Below, piece by piece: positions 43,957 through 52,004 of a DNA stretch of 64,000 nucleotides. The position numbers and the translations under genes are program-made. The notes under the pieces are model-generated. The model saw only the letters and a program-made list of their open reading frames with translations, ran no database searches and was not told where the DNA came from. The DNA comes from Aeromicrobium sp. Leaf350 (lineage in GTDB: Bacteria; Actinomycetota; Actinomycetes; Propionibacteriales; Nocardioidaceae), in assembly GCF_916858655.1 (NCBI RefSeq), contig NZ_CAKASL010000003.1, positions 620,001 through 684,000 of the forward strand, given 5' to 3'. The first letter of the stretch is position 1; every line of letters starts with the position of its first letter.

Positions 43957-43962
43957 TAGCCT
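43957..43962 (+). promoter_or_regulatory. -10 box, leaderless start of PHP gene
   Basis: TAGCCT ends 8 bases before the ATG at 43970. Confidence 0.55.
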
Positions 43963-43969
43963 GAGCGGC

Positions 43970-44800
43970 ATGCGGATCGACCTGCACACCCACTCGAACC
44001 GCTCCGACGGCACCGACAGCCCGACGGAGCTGGTGCGCAACGCGGTGGAGGTCGCGCACCTGGACGTCGTGGCCTTGACCGACCACGACGCGACGACGGG
44101 GTGGGACGAGGCGCAGGGCGAGGCCGATCGCCAGGGCATCCGCCTGGTCAAGGGCATCGAGATCTCCACGCGCTACCAGGGCGAGAGCGTGCACCTGCTC
44201 GGCTACGAGTTCGACCCGACGCACGCGGGACTGCTGGCGGAGCTCCAGCGAGTGCTCGACGGGCGCGACAACCGGCTGCCGACCGTGCTCGAGAAGCTCG
44301 CGGAGCACGGCGTCCACATCACGCTCGAGGACGTGGCGGCCCAGTCGGGGGACGCGGCGGCCTCCGGCCGGCCGCACATCGCTGACGCGATGGTCGCCAA
44401 GGGCTACATCCGGCATCGCGACGAGGCCTTCAACGGCTGGCTCAACACCGGCGGCCGCGCCTACGTCGACCGCTACTCGGCGCCGCTGTTCACGGCCGTG
44501 GAGCTCGTGAAGGACGCTGGCGGTCGGACGGTCGTGGCCCACCCGTGGTCACGGGGCAGCGACCGGGTGCTGACGGCCGACGCCTTCGGCCGGCTCCAGG
44601 ACGCGGGACTCGACGGCATCGAGGTCGACCACACCGACCACGGCGAGCGGGCGCGGCGCGAGCTGCGCGCGATCGCGACGGACCTCGACCTCGTGGTCAC
44701 GGGCTCCAGCGACTACCACGGCACGGGCAAGTCGGAGGCCTTCCGCCTGGGCGCCAACCTCACCCATCCCGACCAGCTCGCCCGCCTCCTCCCCACCTGA
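43970..44800 (+). CDS. PHP-domain metal-dependent phosphoesterase
   Basis: 276 residues. The four PHP motifs are present: DLHTHSNRSDG (His6/His8), LTDHDATTG, the KGIEIS glutamate and SSDYHGTGK at the C-terminus. The stand-alone form resembles YciV/RnaAM-type 5'-3' exonucleases and 3',5'-nucleotide bisphosphatases. It hydrolyses phosphate esters with three metals; the substrate is not decidable. It ends 7 bases before long inverted repeat copy B. Confidence 0.9.
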   Translation: MRIDLHTHSNRSDGTDSPTELVRNAVEVAHLDVVALTDHDATTGWDEAQGEADRQGIRLVKGIEISTRYQGESVHLLGYEFDPTHAGLLAELQRVLDGRDNRLPTVLEKLAEHGVHITLEDVAAQSGDAAASGRPHIADAMVAKGYIRHRDEAFNGWLNTGGRAYVDRYSAPLFTAVELVKDAGGRTVVAHPWSRGSDRVLTADAFGRLQDAGLDGIEVDHTDHGERARRELRAIATDLDLVVTGSSDYHGTGKSEAFRLGANLTHPDQLARLLPT

Positions 44801-44807
44801 CGTACAC

Positions 44808-44922
44808 CTCCCGAGAGACTTTGTTACCCCTCGCGAGTGAGCTTGTCTGTGCACACGAGCGAGTTCGTCACTCCTGTGCACCAACAAGGTCTCTCGTGAC
44901 CACGAACAAAGTCTCTCGCGAG
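44808..44922. repeat. Long inverted repeat element, copy B
   Basis: The same 47-21-47 architecture as copy A at 16838-16952 (arms 44808-44854 and 44876-44922). Its left arm matches the complement of A's right arm at 44 of 47 positions, while the core keeps A's orientation (20/21). It also lies between convergent stop codons, with 7-bp margins. Confidence 0.9.
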
Positions 44923-44929
44923 CGGTCAT

Positions 44930-45766
44930 TCAGGGGAGGGTGAGGAGGAAGGGGAGCCAGGCGGCGGCGAGGGCGGCCGGGTCCTCGACGGCGGGGGAGT
45001 GCCCGAGGCCGGGCAGCACGACGGGCTGGGTGTTCAGGCGGCGCGCCATCTCGTCCTGCACGGGCAGCGGCCAGGCGTCGTCGTCGGCGCCGTACCCGAC
45101 CCACGCGGGCAGGCCCGTCGCGGCGACCTCGTCCAGCCGGTCGGGGGCATCGAGCAGGTGCAGGGTCATGGCCCGGAGCGACGTGGCCGAGTTGGCGACG
45201 AAGCGACGCTCCAGGAAGGCCTCGACGTCGCTCGGGTGGGTGGCGCCGATCGCCGCCTCGCGAGCACGGTGCACGTCGATCAGCGGGACCGTCGCCAGCG
45301 CGTCGGCCAAGCGCCGCAGCGGACGGACGTCCGAGTCGCCCAGCGCTGCCGGGCCGGTGCAGAGCAGGCTGAGGCTGCGCCAGCGGTCGGTGTGCTCCAC
45401 GACGGCGGTCTGCGCGACGAGGCCGCCGAAGGAGTGGCCCAGCACGTGGGACGGACGGTCGGAGACGGCCGCGGCCACGGCGGCGGCGTCAGCCGCGAGG
45501 CCCGCGAGCGAGAGGTCGTCGCCCTCGGCCGCCGGGGTCTCGAACTGGCCCCGCTGGTCGTAGGCCGTGACGTCCAGGCCCGCCGCCGCGAGCTCGGGCA
45601 GGAGCTGGGTGAAGTCCTCCTTGCTGCCCGTCCACCCGGGCACGAGGAGCACGTGCCCGACGGGGGCGGACCCCCGGGCGACGTGGGCGGCGAACGATCC
45701 CCGCGGCGTCTCGATGCGCGTGGCCAGGACGCCCTCGGGCACCACCAACGTGCGCGGTGTGCTCAT
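44930..45766 (-). CDS. Alpha/beta-fold hydrolase
   Basis: 278 residues. GHSFGG carries nucleophile Ser112; VPGWTGSKEDF is the oxyanion region, YDQRGQFE the loop after strand 4, and GLGHSPAVEDP holds the histidine. No family with a known substrate stands out; lipase or epoxide-hydrolase-like roles are possible. Its ATG overlaps the stop of the upstream SDR gene (ATGA at 45763-45766), so the two are coupled. Confidence 0.87.
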   Translation of the reverse strand: MSTPRTLVVPEGVLATRIETPRGSFAAHVARGSAPVGHVLLVPGWTGSKEDFTQLLPELAAAGLDVTAYDQRGQFETPAAEGDDLSLAGLAADAAAVAAAVSDRPSHVLGHSFGGLVAQTAVVEHTDRWRSLSLLCTGPAALGDSDVRPLRRLADALATVPLIDVHRAREAAIGATHPSDVEAFLERRFVANSATSLRAMTLHLLDAPDRLDEVAATGLPAWVGYGADDDAWPLPVQDEMARRLNTQPVVLPGLGHSPAVEDPAALAAAWLPFLLTLP

Positions 45767-46521
45767 CGGCCGCGCTTCGCGGCGCGGGCGACGAGCGACG
45801 ACGGGGCGTGCTTGGCGAGGAAGGTCAGCACCTTGTAGCGCTTGCTGGGTACCGAGAGCGCCTTGCCGCGCTCCAGGTCCCGCAGCGCGTCGGCCACGAG
45901 CTCGTCGGAGTCGAGCCACATCCACCGTGGCACGCCCGAGACGTCCATCTCGCCCCGCTGGTGGAACTCGGTGCGGGTGAAGCCGGGCGCGAGGGCCATG
46001 ACCTTGACGCCGGAGGCGGCGTGGTGCCAGGCCGCCCACAGCGACAGGTTCGTGAGCCAGATCTTGTGCGCCGAGTACACGCCCCGCGGGGTGAAGGCGG
46101 CGACGCTCGTGACGTTGATGATGCCGCCGCTGCCGCGCGGCGACATCGCCTTGAGGGCGGCGTCCATGAGGTGCATCGGAGCGCGGACCAGCAGGTCGAG
46201 CTGGCGGTCCTCGTCGGCGATGTCGGTGTCGCCGAACCACCCGGCGAGGGATGCCCCGGCGTTGTTGACGAGGAGGTCGACCGGTCGGTCCGGGTCCGAC
46301 AGCACAGCCGCCACCCGGTCGACGTCGGCCGGCGCGGTCAGGTCGGCGGTCACGACGTCGACCTCGACCCCGTGGGCCGTGCGGAGCTCGTCCGCGATCG
46401 ACTCGAGCCGTGCCGTGTCGCGGGCGACGAGGACGAGGTCGTGGCCGCGCAGTGCGAGGGCGTGGGCGAAGGAGTTGCCGATGCCGGCGGTGGGGCCGGT
46501 GATCAGGGCGCGAGCGGACAT
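45763..46521 (-). CDS. SDR-family oxidoreductase
   Basis: 252 residues. TGPTAGIG (8-15), NNAGASLAGW and the catalytic set Ser (VTSVAAF), Tyr and Lys (YSAHK) are present. Arg and Asp after beta-2 (VARDTARL) suggest NADP(H). The C-terminal part (MWLDSDELVADALRDLERGKALSVPS) resembles the YqjQ/DltE-like group active on lipids. ATG 46521 was chosen over 46533; CATGCT ends 8 bases upstream. It is divergent from the ParA gene and coupled to the hydrolase. Confidence 0.9.
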   Translation of the reverse strand: MSARALITGPTAGIGNSFAHALALRGHDLVLVARDTARLESIADELRTAHGVEVDVVTADLTAPADVDRVAAVLSDPDRPVDLLVNNAGASLAGWFGDTDIADEDRQLDLLVRAPMHLMDAALKAMSPRGSGGIINVTSVAAFTPRGVYSAHKIWLTNLSLWAAWHHAASGVKVMALAPGFTRTEFHQRGEMDVSGVPRWMWLDSDELVADALRDLERGKALSVPSKRYKVLTFLAKHAPSSLVARAAKRGR

Positions 46522-46604
46522 GCGTCCCAGCATGCCGCACCCGCGCAGCAGCGCGATGTCAGCAACGGCGGGGACCTGCCCGATCCGATGGCACAATGAG
46601 CCGC

Positions 46605-47357
46605 GTGACGACGACGATCAGCGTGGTGAACCAGAAGGGTGGCGTCGGCAAGACGACCACCGTGGCCTCCCTCGGGGCGGCGCTGGTGGAGCGCGATCAG
46701 CGCGTCCTGCTGGTCGACCTCGACCCGCAGGGCGGCCTGACGTTCTCGCTGGGCATCGACCCCGAGGACCTCGACGTCACGGTCGGCGACGTCCTGCTCG
46801 GCACGCACCGCGCCGACGACGCGATCGTGGTGACCGACGACGGCGTCCACCTGCTGCCCTCGAACATCACGGTCACGCAGGCCGAGGAGGGGCTGGTGAC
46901 GCGCACCGGGCGCGAGCAGCGGCTGCGCGTCGGGCTCGACAAGGTCGCGGCCGACTACGACTGGATCATCATCGACTGCCCGCCCACGCTCGGCGTGCTG
47001 ACCGTCGGTGCCCTCTCGGCGTCCGACCGCGTGCTGATCCCGCTGCAGGCCGAGACCCTCGCGCACCGCGGGGTCGGTCAGCTGCTCGAGACGATCAACG
47101 ACGTCCAGCAGTTCATCAACTCGGGTCTGACGATCTGGGGCGTCCTGCCGACGATGTACGACGGTCGCACCAAGCACGCCCAGGCGGTCGTCGAGGCGAT
47201 CGGCTCGGCCTACGAGCTGCCGATCATCTCGCCGTCCATCCCGAAGTCGATCCGCTTCGCGGAGGCACCGGCGATCGGACGCACGATCCTCGGCACGGCG
47301 AAGAGCCACAAGGGTGCCGACGCCTACCGCGAGGTCGCTGCGCAGCTGCTCGCCTGA
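46605..47357 (+). CDS. ParA/Soj-family ATPase (Rv3213c type)
   Basis: 250 residues. NQKGGVGKTT is the deviant Walker A, DLDPQGGLT the A' region and IIIDCPPTLGV Walker B. It has no DNA-binding extension and no ParB partner nearby, so it is an orphan, probably acting in chromosome or cell-pole organisation. GTG 46605 was chosen because CACAAT ends 8 bases upstream; ATG 46596 is three codons earlier. It begins a block matching Rv3213c-Rv3199c of M. tuberculosis, where the same pairing with the helicase gene occurs. Confidence 0.9.
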   Translation: MTTTISVVNQKGGVGKTTTVASLGAALVERDQRVLLVDLDPQGGLTFSLGIDPEDLDVTVGDVLLGTHRADDAIVVTDDGVHLLPSNITVTQAEEGLVTRTGREQRLRVGLDKVAADYDWIIIDCPPTLGVLTVGALSASDRVLIPLQAETLAHRGVGQLLETINDVQQFINSGLTIWGVLPTMYDGRTKHAQAVVEAIGSAYELPIISPSIPKSIRFAEAPAIGRTILGTAKSHKGADAYREVAAQLLA

Positions 47358-47368
47358 CGCGGAACCTC

Positions 47369-47429
47369 CAGATGTGACGACTTCGGGCCCGTTCTCGCGA
47401 TGAGAACGGGCCCGAAGTCGTCAGATCTG
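47369..47429. terminator. 28-bp-arm hairpin between parA and DEAD helicase
   Basis: Arms 47369-47396 and 47402-47429 pair at 27 of 28 positions around a 5-nt loop GCGAT. It serves two convergent genes and shares the outer CCAGATGTG with the palindrome at 25576. It is far longer than a usual intrinsic terminator. Confidence 0.85.
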
Positions 47430-47434
47430 TGTGG

Positions 47435-48907
47435 TCAGGTGGTGGGGGTCTCCGCCGAGCCCTGGCCGCCGCCGGACGCGGAACCGCTGCGGGTGCGGCG
47501 ACGACGACGGTTGCGGCTCGCGCCGCCGCCCTCGCCCTCGGCACGCGGCTGCTCGGCACGGTTCTGGCCGCCCTGCTGCCCGCCCTGCCCGCGGTTCTGC
47601 TGCCCGCCGCCGCTGCGTCCGCCGTTGCGCTGACCGCCCTGGCCGCGACCGCCACGGTCGCCGGAGGGCTTGTCCTCCTTGGGCCGCGGGGTCGCCGGCT
47701 TGAGGCGACCCTTGACGTCCCGCGGGATGCCGAGGTCGTGGAACAGGTGGTCGGAGTTCGAGTACGTCTCCTGCGGGTCCTCGAACGGGAGCTCCAGCGT
47801 CTTGTTGATGAGCTTCCAGCGCTGGATGTCGGCCCAGTCGACGAACGTGACCGCGATGCCGGTCAGACCGGCGCGGCCCGTGCGGCCGATGCGGTGCACG
47901 TAGGTCTTGTCGTCCTCGGGGCACGTGTAGTTGATGACGTGGCTGACGCCGGCGACGTCGATGCCGCGGGCCGCGACGTCGGTCGCGACGAGCGTCTTGA
48001 CGCCTCCCTCGCGGAAGCGCTGCAGCGCCTTCTCGCGGGCACCCTGCGCCATGTCGCCGTGCAGCGGCGCGGCCGGGAACCCGCGGTCGGCGAGATCGTC
48101 GGCGAGGCGCTGGGCCTGGCGCTTGGTGCGCGTGAAGACGATGACCTGCGTGACGTCCTCGGCCTGCAGGATGCGCGCGACGATCTCGGGCTTGTCGAGG
48201 TCGTGCGCCTGGAACACGAACTGCGCCGTGGTGGGCACGGTCTGGCCGGACTCGGAGCTCTCGGCGCGGATGTTCATGGGGTGGCGCATGTGCTTGCGCG
48301 CCAAGGAGACGATCGCGCCCGGCATCGTCGCGCTGAACAGCATCGTCTGACGCGACTCGGGGGTCTTGGACAGGATCGACTCGACGTCGGGCAGGAAGCC
48401 CAGGTCGAGCATCTCGTCGGCCTCGTCGAGCACCATGACCTGGACGTGCGACAGGTCGAGCGCGCGGCGGTTGGCCAGGTCGAGGATACGGCCGGGCGTG
48501 CCGACGACGATGTCGACGCCCGCCTCGAGCGCCTCGAGCTGCGGCTCGTAGGGCACGCCGCCGTAGATCGTCAGGTTGCGGGTGCCGCGGTGCTTCGAGG
48601 CCAGCTTGACGTCGTTGGCGACCTGGAGCGCGAGCTCACGGGTCGGCGCGATGATGAGCGCCTGCGGCTTGCCGGGCGCGGCGAGCTCGCCGTAGCCCTC
48701 GTCGGCCTGCGCGACGACGCGCTGGATCACCGGGATGGAGAACGCGAGCGTCTTGCCCGTGCCGGTGCGGGCCTGACCGATGAGGTCGGTGCCCATGAGA
48801 GCGACCTGGAGGGTCATCTCCTGGATGGGGAACGGGGACGTGATGCCGACCTCGGAGAGAGCCTCGGCGATCTCGGGCAGGACGCCCAGATCGGTGAACG
48901 TAGTCAG
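47435..48907 (-). CDS. rhlE: DEAD-box RNA helicase (RhlE-like)
   Basis: 490 residues from the proposed start. Q motif FPIQEMT, Walker A ARTGTGKT, PTRELA, TPGR, DEAD, SAT, and in domain 2 VFTRTKRQAQRLADDLA, ARGIDV and HRIGRTGRAG are intact. A ~90-residue RGG/Gln-rich tail binds RNA. It remodels rRNA and mRNA, especially in the cold. The conserved N-terminus (TTFTDLGVLPEI) has no ATG/GTG/TTG before it; the only fitting codon is CTG 48907, overlapping the TGA of a 28-codon frame. ATG 49090 is the next in-frame start but overlaps the divergent gene. Confidence 0.9.
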   Translation of the reverse strand: MTTFTDLGVLPEIAEALSEVGITSPFPIQEMTLQVALMGTDLIGQARTGTGKTLAFSIPVIQRVVAQADEGYGELAAPGKPQALIIAPTRELALQVANDVKLASKHRGTRNLTIYGGVPYEPQLEALEAGVDIVVGTPGRILDLANRRALDLSHVQVMVLDEADEMLDLGFLPDVESILSKTPESRQTMLFSATMPGAIVSLARKHMRHPMNIRAESSESGQTVPTTAQFVFQAHDLDKPEIVARILQAEDVTQVIVFTRTKRQAQRLADDLADRGFPAAPLHGDMAQGAREKALQRFREGGVKTLVATDVAARGIDVAGVSHVINYTCPEDDKTYVHRIGRTGRAGLTGIAVTFVDWADIQRWKLINKTLELPFEDPQETYSNSDHLFHDLGIPRDVKGRLKPATPRPKEDKPSGDRGGRGQGGQRNGGRSGGGQQNRGQGGQQGGQNRAEQPRAEGEGGGASRNRRRRRTRSGSASGGGQGSAETPTT

Positions 48908-48990
48908 TGTCTTCTCGAATCGTGAGGAAGTGGAACGGGATGATCGGTACGTGTCGTGATGGTGCAGACGACGACGTCCGAAGAGCTCAC
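48904..48990 (-). CDS. Possible 28-codon leader ORF coupled to the helicase
   Basis: GTG at 48990 opens a 28-codon frame whose TGA (48906-48904) overlaps the CTG proposed as helicase start, giving CTGA in place of the ATGA used elsewhere in this genome. The peptide (MSSSDVVVCTITTRTD and so on) resembles nothing I know. Translational coupling is inferred from this overlap. Confidence 0.35.
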   Translation of the reverse strand: MSSSDVVVCTITTRTDHPVPLPHDSRRH

Positions 48991-49091
48991 GACCCAGATA
49001 CGGCCCGAAGGGGCAGGGCCAGCGTACCGTCCGGCACCCTGTCGGCCCGCATCCGGCGCTGTGGGCAGGGCGGCGATACGCTGCGGGCATC

Positions 49092-49811
49092 ATGAGCGAC
49101 GCAGACGCGAACACGGCCCCGACCGCGGCCGCGGGCAATCCGGCCTTCGACGACCCCGCCTACCGCACGGGCATCATCGAGCTCCTGGGCCTGCTGGCCT
49201 CGGGCGAGATCATCGCGTGCGAGCGGCTCGCCGAGGACGCCAAGATGGCGCCCGACCTGCGCACCAAGGTCGAGGTCGCCGCGATGGCGACGTCGGAGTT
49301 CGGCCACTTCATCCAGCTGCGCGACCGGCTCGTCGAGCTGGGCGAGGAGCCGTACGCGCGGATGACCCCCTTCGCCGCGACGTTCGAGGCGTTCCACGCC
49401 AAGACCCGTCCGGCCGACTACCTGGAGGGCCTGGTCAAGGCCTTCGTGTTCGACGGCCTCGCGGCCGACTTCTACCGCGAGATCGCGGCGTACCTCGACA
49501 CCGACACCCGTCAGCTCGTGCTCGACACCATGAGCGGCACGGGCTCCAGCGAGTTCGTGATCGACGAGGTGCGCGGTGCGATCGAGACCGATCCCAAGGT
49601 CGGAGGACGGCTCGCCCTGTGGGGCCGCCGACTCATGGGCGAGGCCCTGAGCCAGGCGCAGATGGTGGTCGCCGAGCGCGACGACCTCAGCGCCCTGCTG
49701 GTCGGCGGCGTCGACTCCCCGGGCATGGACCTGGCCGCCATCGGTCGCATGTTCACGCGCCTGACCGACGCGCACGCGGCCCGCATGGACCGCCTCGGCC
49801 TCGCGAGCTGA
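49092..49811 (+). CDS. Ferritin-like-fold protein (Rv3210c/MiaE-like)
   Basis: 239 residues, mostly helical. The glutamate/histidine pattern of a di-iron four-helix bundle is visible: GEIIACERL, SEFGHFIQLRDRL (ExxH) and, in the second half, SSEFVIDEVRGAI. The closest relatives I can place are actinobacterial proteins annotated as MiaE-like hydroxylases, next to the helicase gene as in M. tuberculosis. Whether it binds iron or modifies tRNA is unknown. TACGCT lies 10 bases before ATG, giving a leader of only a few bases. Confidence 0.82.
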   Translation: MSDADANTAPTAAAGNPAFDDPAYRTGIIELLGLLASGEIIACERLAEDAKMAPDLRTKVEVAAMATSEFGHFIQLRDRLVELGEEPYARMTPFAATFEAFHAKTRPADYLEGLVKAFVFDGLAADFYREIAAYLDTDTRQLVLDTMSGTGSSEFVIDEVRGAIETDPKVGGRLALWGRRLMGEALSQAQMVVAERDDLSALLVGGVDSPGMDLAAIGRMFTRLTDAHAARMDRLGLAS

Positions 49812-49893
49812 CCTCCGGCGAGCCGCCGAGGTAGGCAAAACCCCACCCCGGTTCCGCGGTCTGCACTCCTGTCGGTGCACCCGTCGCGCTTCC

Positions 49894-49899
49894 TAGCGT
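49894..49899 (+). promoter_or_regulatory. -10 box, leaderless start of ABC exporter operon
   Basis: TAGCGT ends 7 bases before the ATG at 49906. Confidence 0.55.
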
Positions 49900-49905
49900 C
49901 GGAGC

Positions 49906-50664
49906 ATGACGAATCACACCCCTTCCACCGCCCTCGAGGTGCGCGGGCTGACCCGCGCCTTCGGCGAGGGCGACCGCCTCGTCCGTGCCCTGCAGGGCAT
50001 CGACCTGACCGTCCCGGCCGGTTCGTTCACGGCCGTCATGGGTCCCTCGGGATCCGGCAAGTCCACGCTGCTGTCCTGCATCGCCGGACTCGAGCGACCG
50101 ACGTCGGGGCAGGTGCTCCTGGACGGGACGGACCTGGGCGGCCTCGGCCAGAACGAGCTCGCCCACCTGCGCCGCGACCGCATCGGATTCGTGTTCCAGG
50201 GCTTCCACCTGATGCCGTACCTCACGGCAGCCGAGAACGTCGAGCTGCCGCTGCGGCTCGCGGGGCGACGGCCGGACCGCCACCAGGTCGTCGCCCTCCT
50301 GGACCGCGTGGGCCTGGCCGACCGGTACCGGCACCGGCCGGCGGAGCTGTCCGGCGGACAGCAGCAGCGGGTGGCCATCGCCCGGGCGCTGGTCACGTCG
50401 CCTGCCGTCGTGCTGGCCGACGAGCCGACGGGGGCGCTGGACTCGGCCGCCGCCCAGGACGTGCTGGCGCTGCTGCGCGACGCCGTCCGCGAGGCCGGCG
50501 CGACGGTCGTGATGGTGACGCACGATCCCGTCGACGCGGCCCACGCCGACACCGTCGTCTTCCTGGCGGACGGGCGGGTCGTGGGACGGATGGACGCCCC
50601 GTCGGCCGAGGCCGTGGCCGGACAGCTGGCCCACCTCGACGACCTCGTGGGGGCTGCACGATGA
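49906..50664 (+). CDS. ABC exporter ATPase (LolD/MacB/BceA type)
   Basis: 252 residues. Walker A GPSGSGKST, Q-loop VFQGFHLMPYLTAAENV, LSGGQQQRVAIARAL, Walker B VVLADEPTGALDS and VTHD are intact. The FxGFxLxPYLTxxENV pattern is that of ATPases serving FtsX-like permeases in antibiotic-efflux or lipoprotein systems. The stop overlaps the permease start. It is the first gene of a four-gene cassette (ATPase, permease, kinase, regulator) placed inside an otherwise conserved block. Confidence 0.93.
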   Translation: MTNHTPSTALEVRGLTRAFGEGDRLVRALQGIDLTVPAGSFTAVMGPSGSGKSTLLSCIAGLERPTSGQVLLDGTDLGGLGQNELAHLRRDRIGFVFQGFHLMPYLTAAENVELPLRLAGRRPDRHQVVALLDRVGLADRYRHRPAELSGGQQQRVAIARALVTSPAVVLADEPTGALDSAAAQDVLALLRDAVREAGATVVMVTHDPVDAAHADTVVFLADGRVVGRMDAPSAEAVAGQLAHLDDLVGAAR

Positions 50665-52004
50665 CGGGCCTCGCTCTGCGCTCCCTGCGGCACCGCCCCA
50701 CGTCGTTCGTCGCGACCCTCCTGGCGGTCGGTCTCGGCACGGTCCTGATGGGCTCGTTCGCGACGCTGGTGGAGACCTCGTTCGGACCGGTCTCCGACGT
50801 CGACGCCGAGACCCTCGTCGTGATGGGTGCGGTCGTGGGCGGCTGGGGGACGCTCATCGTGCTGTTCGCGGTGGCCTCGACCGCCGGGATCACGGTGGGC
50901 CAGCGCGCCGCGGAGCTCGGCACGCTCCGCACCGTCGGAGCCACGGGCGGGCAGGTGACGCGGATGGTCATGTCCGAGGTGCTCGCAGTCGGCGCGGTCG
51001 CAGCCCTGCTCGGGGCCGGTGTCGCCACCCTGACGGGTCGGCTGCTGCTCGGCGCCCTGCGCGGGGTCGGACTCGTCGGCGGCGACGTCGTCGCAGGGCC
51101 CGGCATCGCAGCCCTCGGGGTCACGGTCGCCGTCGTGCTGCTGACGACGGCCCTGGCTGCTCTCGTGACCGCACGGCGGGCGACCCGCGGTGCGCCGACG
51201 GTGACCCCTGCGGAGGACGGCCCGCAGGGCAGCGTCCTGCGGTGGTGGCGTCTGCTCCTGGGGGTCGTGCTGGTCGGCTACGGCGTCGCGATGGGCGTCG
51301 TCACGATCACGGTCACGGCCGACAGCGCGGATCCGTACGCCGCGATGTCGACGAGCGGGTCGAGCTCGATCCTGGTCGGCGTCGGCATGCCGACCTTCGC
51401 ACCGTGGCTGCTCCGCGGGTTGGCGCGAGTCGGACGGCCTCTCCTGCGCGGTCCCGCGGGGCACCTGGCGGGCCTCGCCACGCAGCGCCGCGCGACCTCG
51501 CTCGGCGGCGTGCTCGGGCCGGTCGTCGTGCTGACCGCGGCGACGGTCGGCACCCTCGTGCTCGTCGACATCGACCGGCGCACCGTCGTCGGGGCCCTGG
51601 ACGGCGACACCGAGCTCATCACCCTGCTCAACAACGTGGTCGTCGGGATGCTGTCGCTGTTCGCGGCGATCCTCGTGGTCAACGCCTACGCCGCGGTGCT
51701 GGCCCACCGTCGCGACGAGCTGCGCCGGCTGTGGCTGCTCGGGGCGACGCCCGAGCAGGTGCGGCGGACGGTCCTGCTCGAGGCCGCCGTGGTCGCGGTC
51801 GTGGGCGTGGCGCTCGGTCTGCTGGCGGCACTGACGACGATCGTGCCGTTCTCGATCGCCCGTGACGAGGGCGTGGTTCCCGACAGCGGCCTCTGGCTCC
51901 CGCCGGTGCTGGCGGTCGCGGTCCTGGCGGTCACTCTCGCCGCGGCCGCGAGCGCCTTCCGCCGTGCCGTTCCGCCCAGGGTGCTGGCGGGGGCCGCCGC
52001 GTGA
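50661..52004 (+). CDS. FtsX-like ABC permease (duplicated domain)
   Basis: 447 residues with two FtsX units, each having the cytoplasmic segment before helices: AELGTLRTVGATGGQVTRMV in the first and DELRRLWLLGATPEQVRRTV in the second. About eight to ten transmembrane helices; no large extracellular domain as in BceB or MacB, so a small hydrophobic cargo or peptide is likely. It overlaps the ATPase and kinase genes by four bases. Substrate unknown. Confidence 0.9.
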   Translation: MTGLALRSLRHRPTSFVATLLAVGLGTVLMGSFATLVETSFGPVSDVDAETLVVMGAVVGGWGTLIVLFAVASTAGITVGQRAAELGTLRTVGATGGQVTRMVMSEVLAVGAVAALLGAGVATLTGRLLLGALRGVGLVGGDVVAGPGIAALGVTVAVVLLTTALAALVTARRATRGAPTVTPAEDGPQGSVLRWWRLLLGVVLVGYGVAMGVVTITVTADSADPYAAMSTSGSSSILVGVGMPTFAPWLLRGLARVGRPLLRGPAGHLAGLATQRRATSLGGVLGPVVVLTAATVGTLVLVDIDRRTVVGALDGDTELITLLNNVVVGMLSLFAAILVVNAYAAVLAHRRDELRRLWLLGATPEQVRRTVLLEAAVVAVVGVALGLLAALTTIVPFSIARDEGVVPDSGLWLPPVLAVAVLAVTLAAAASAFRRAVPPRVLAGAAA

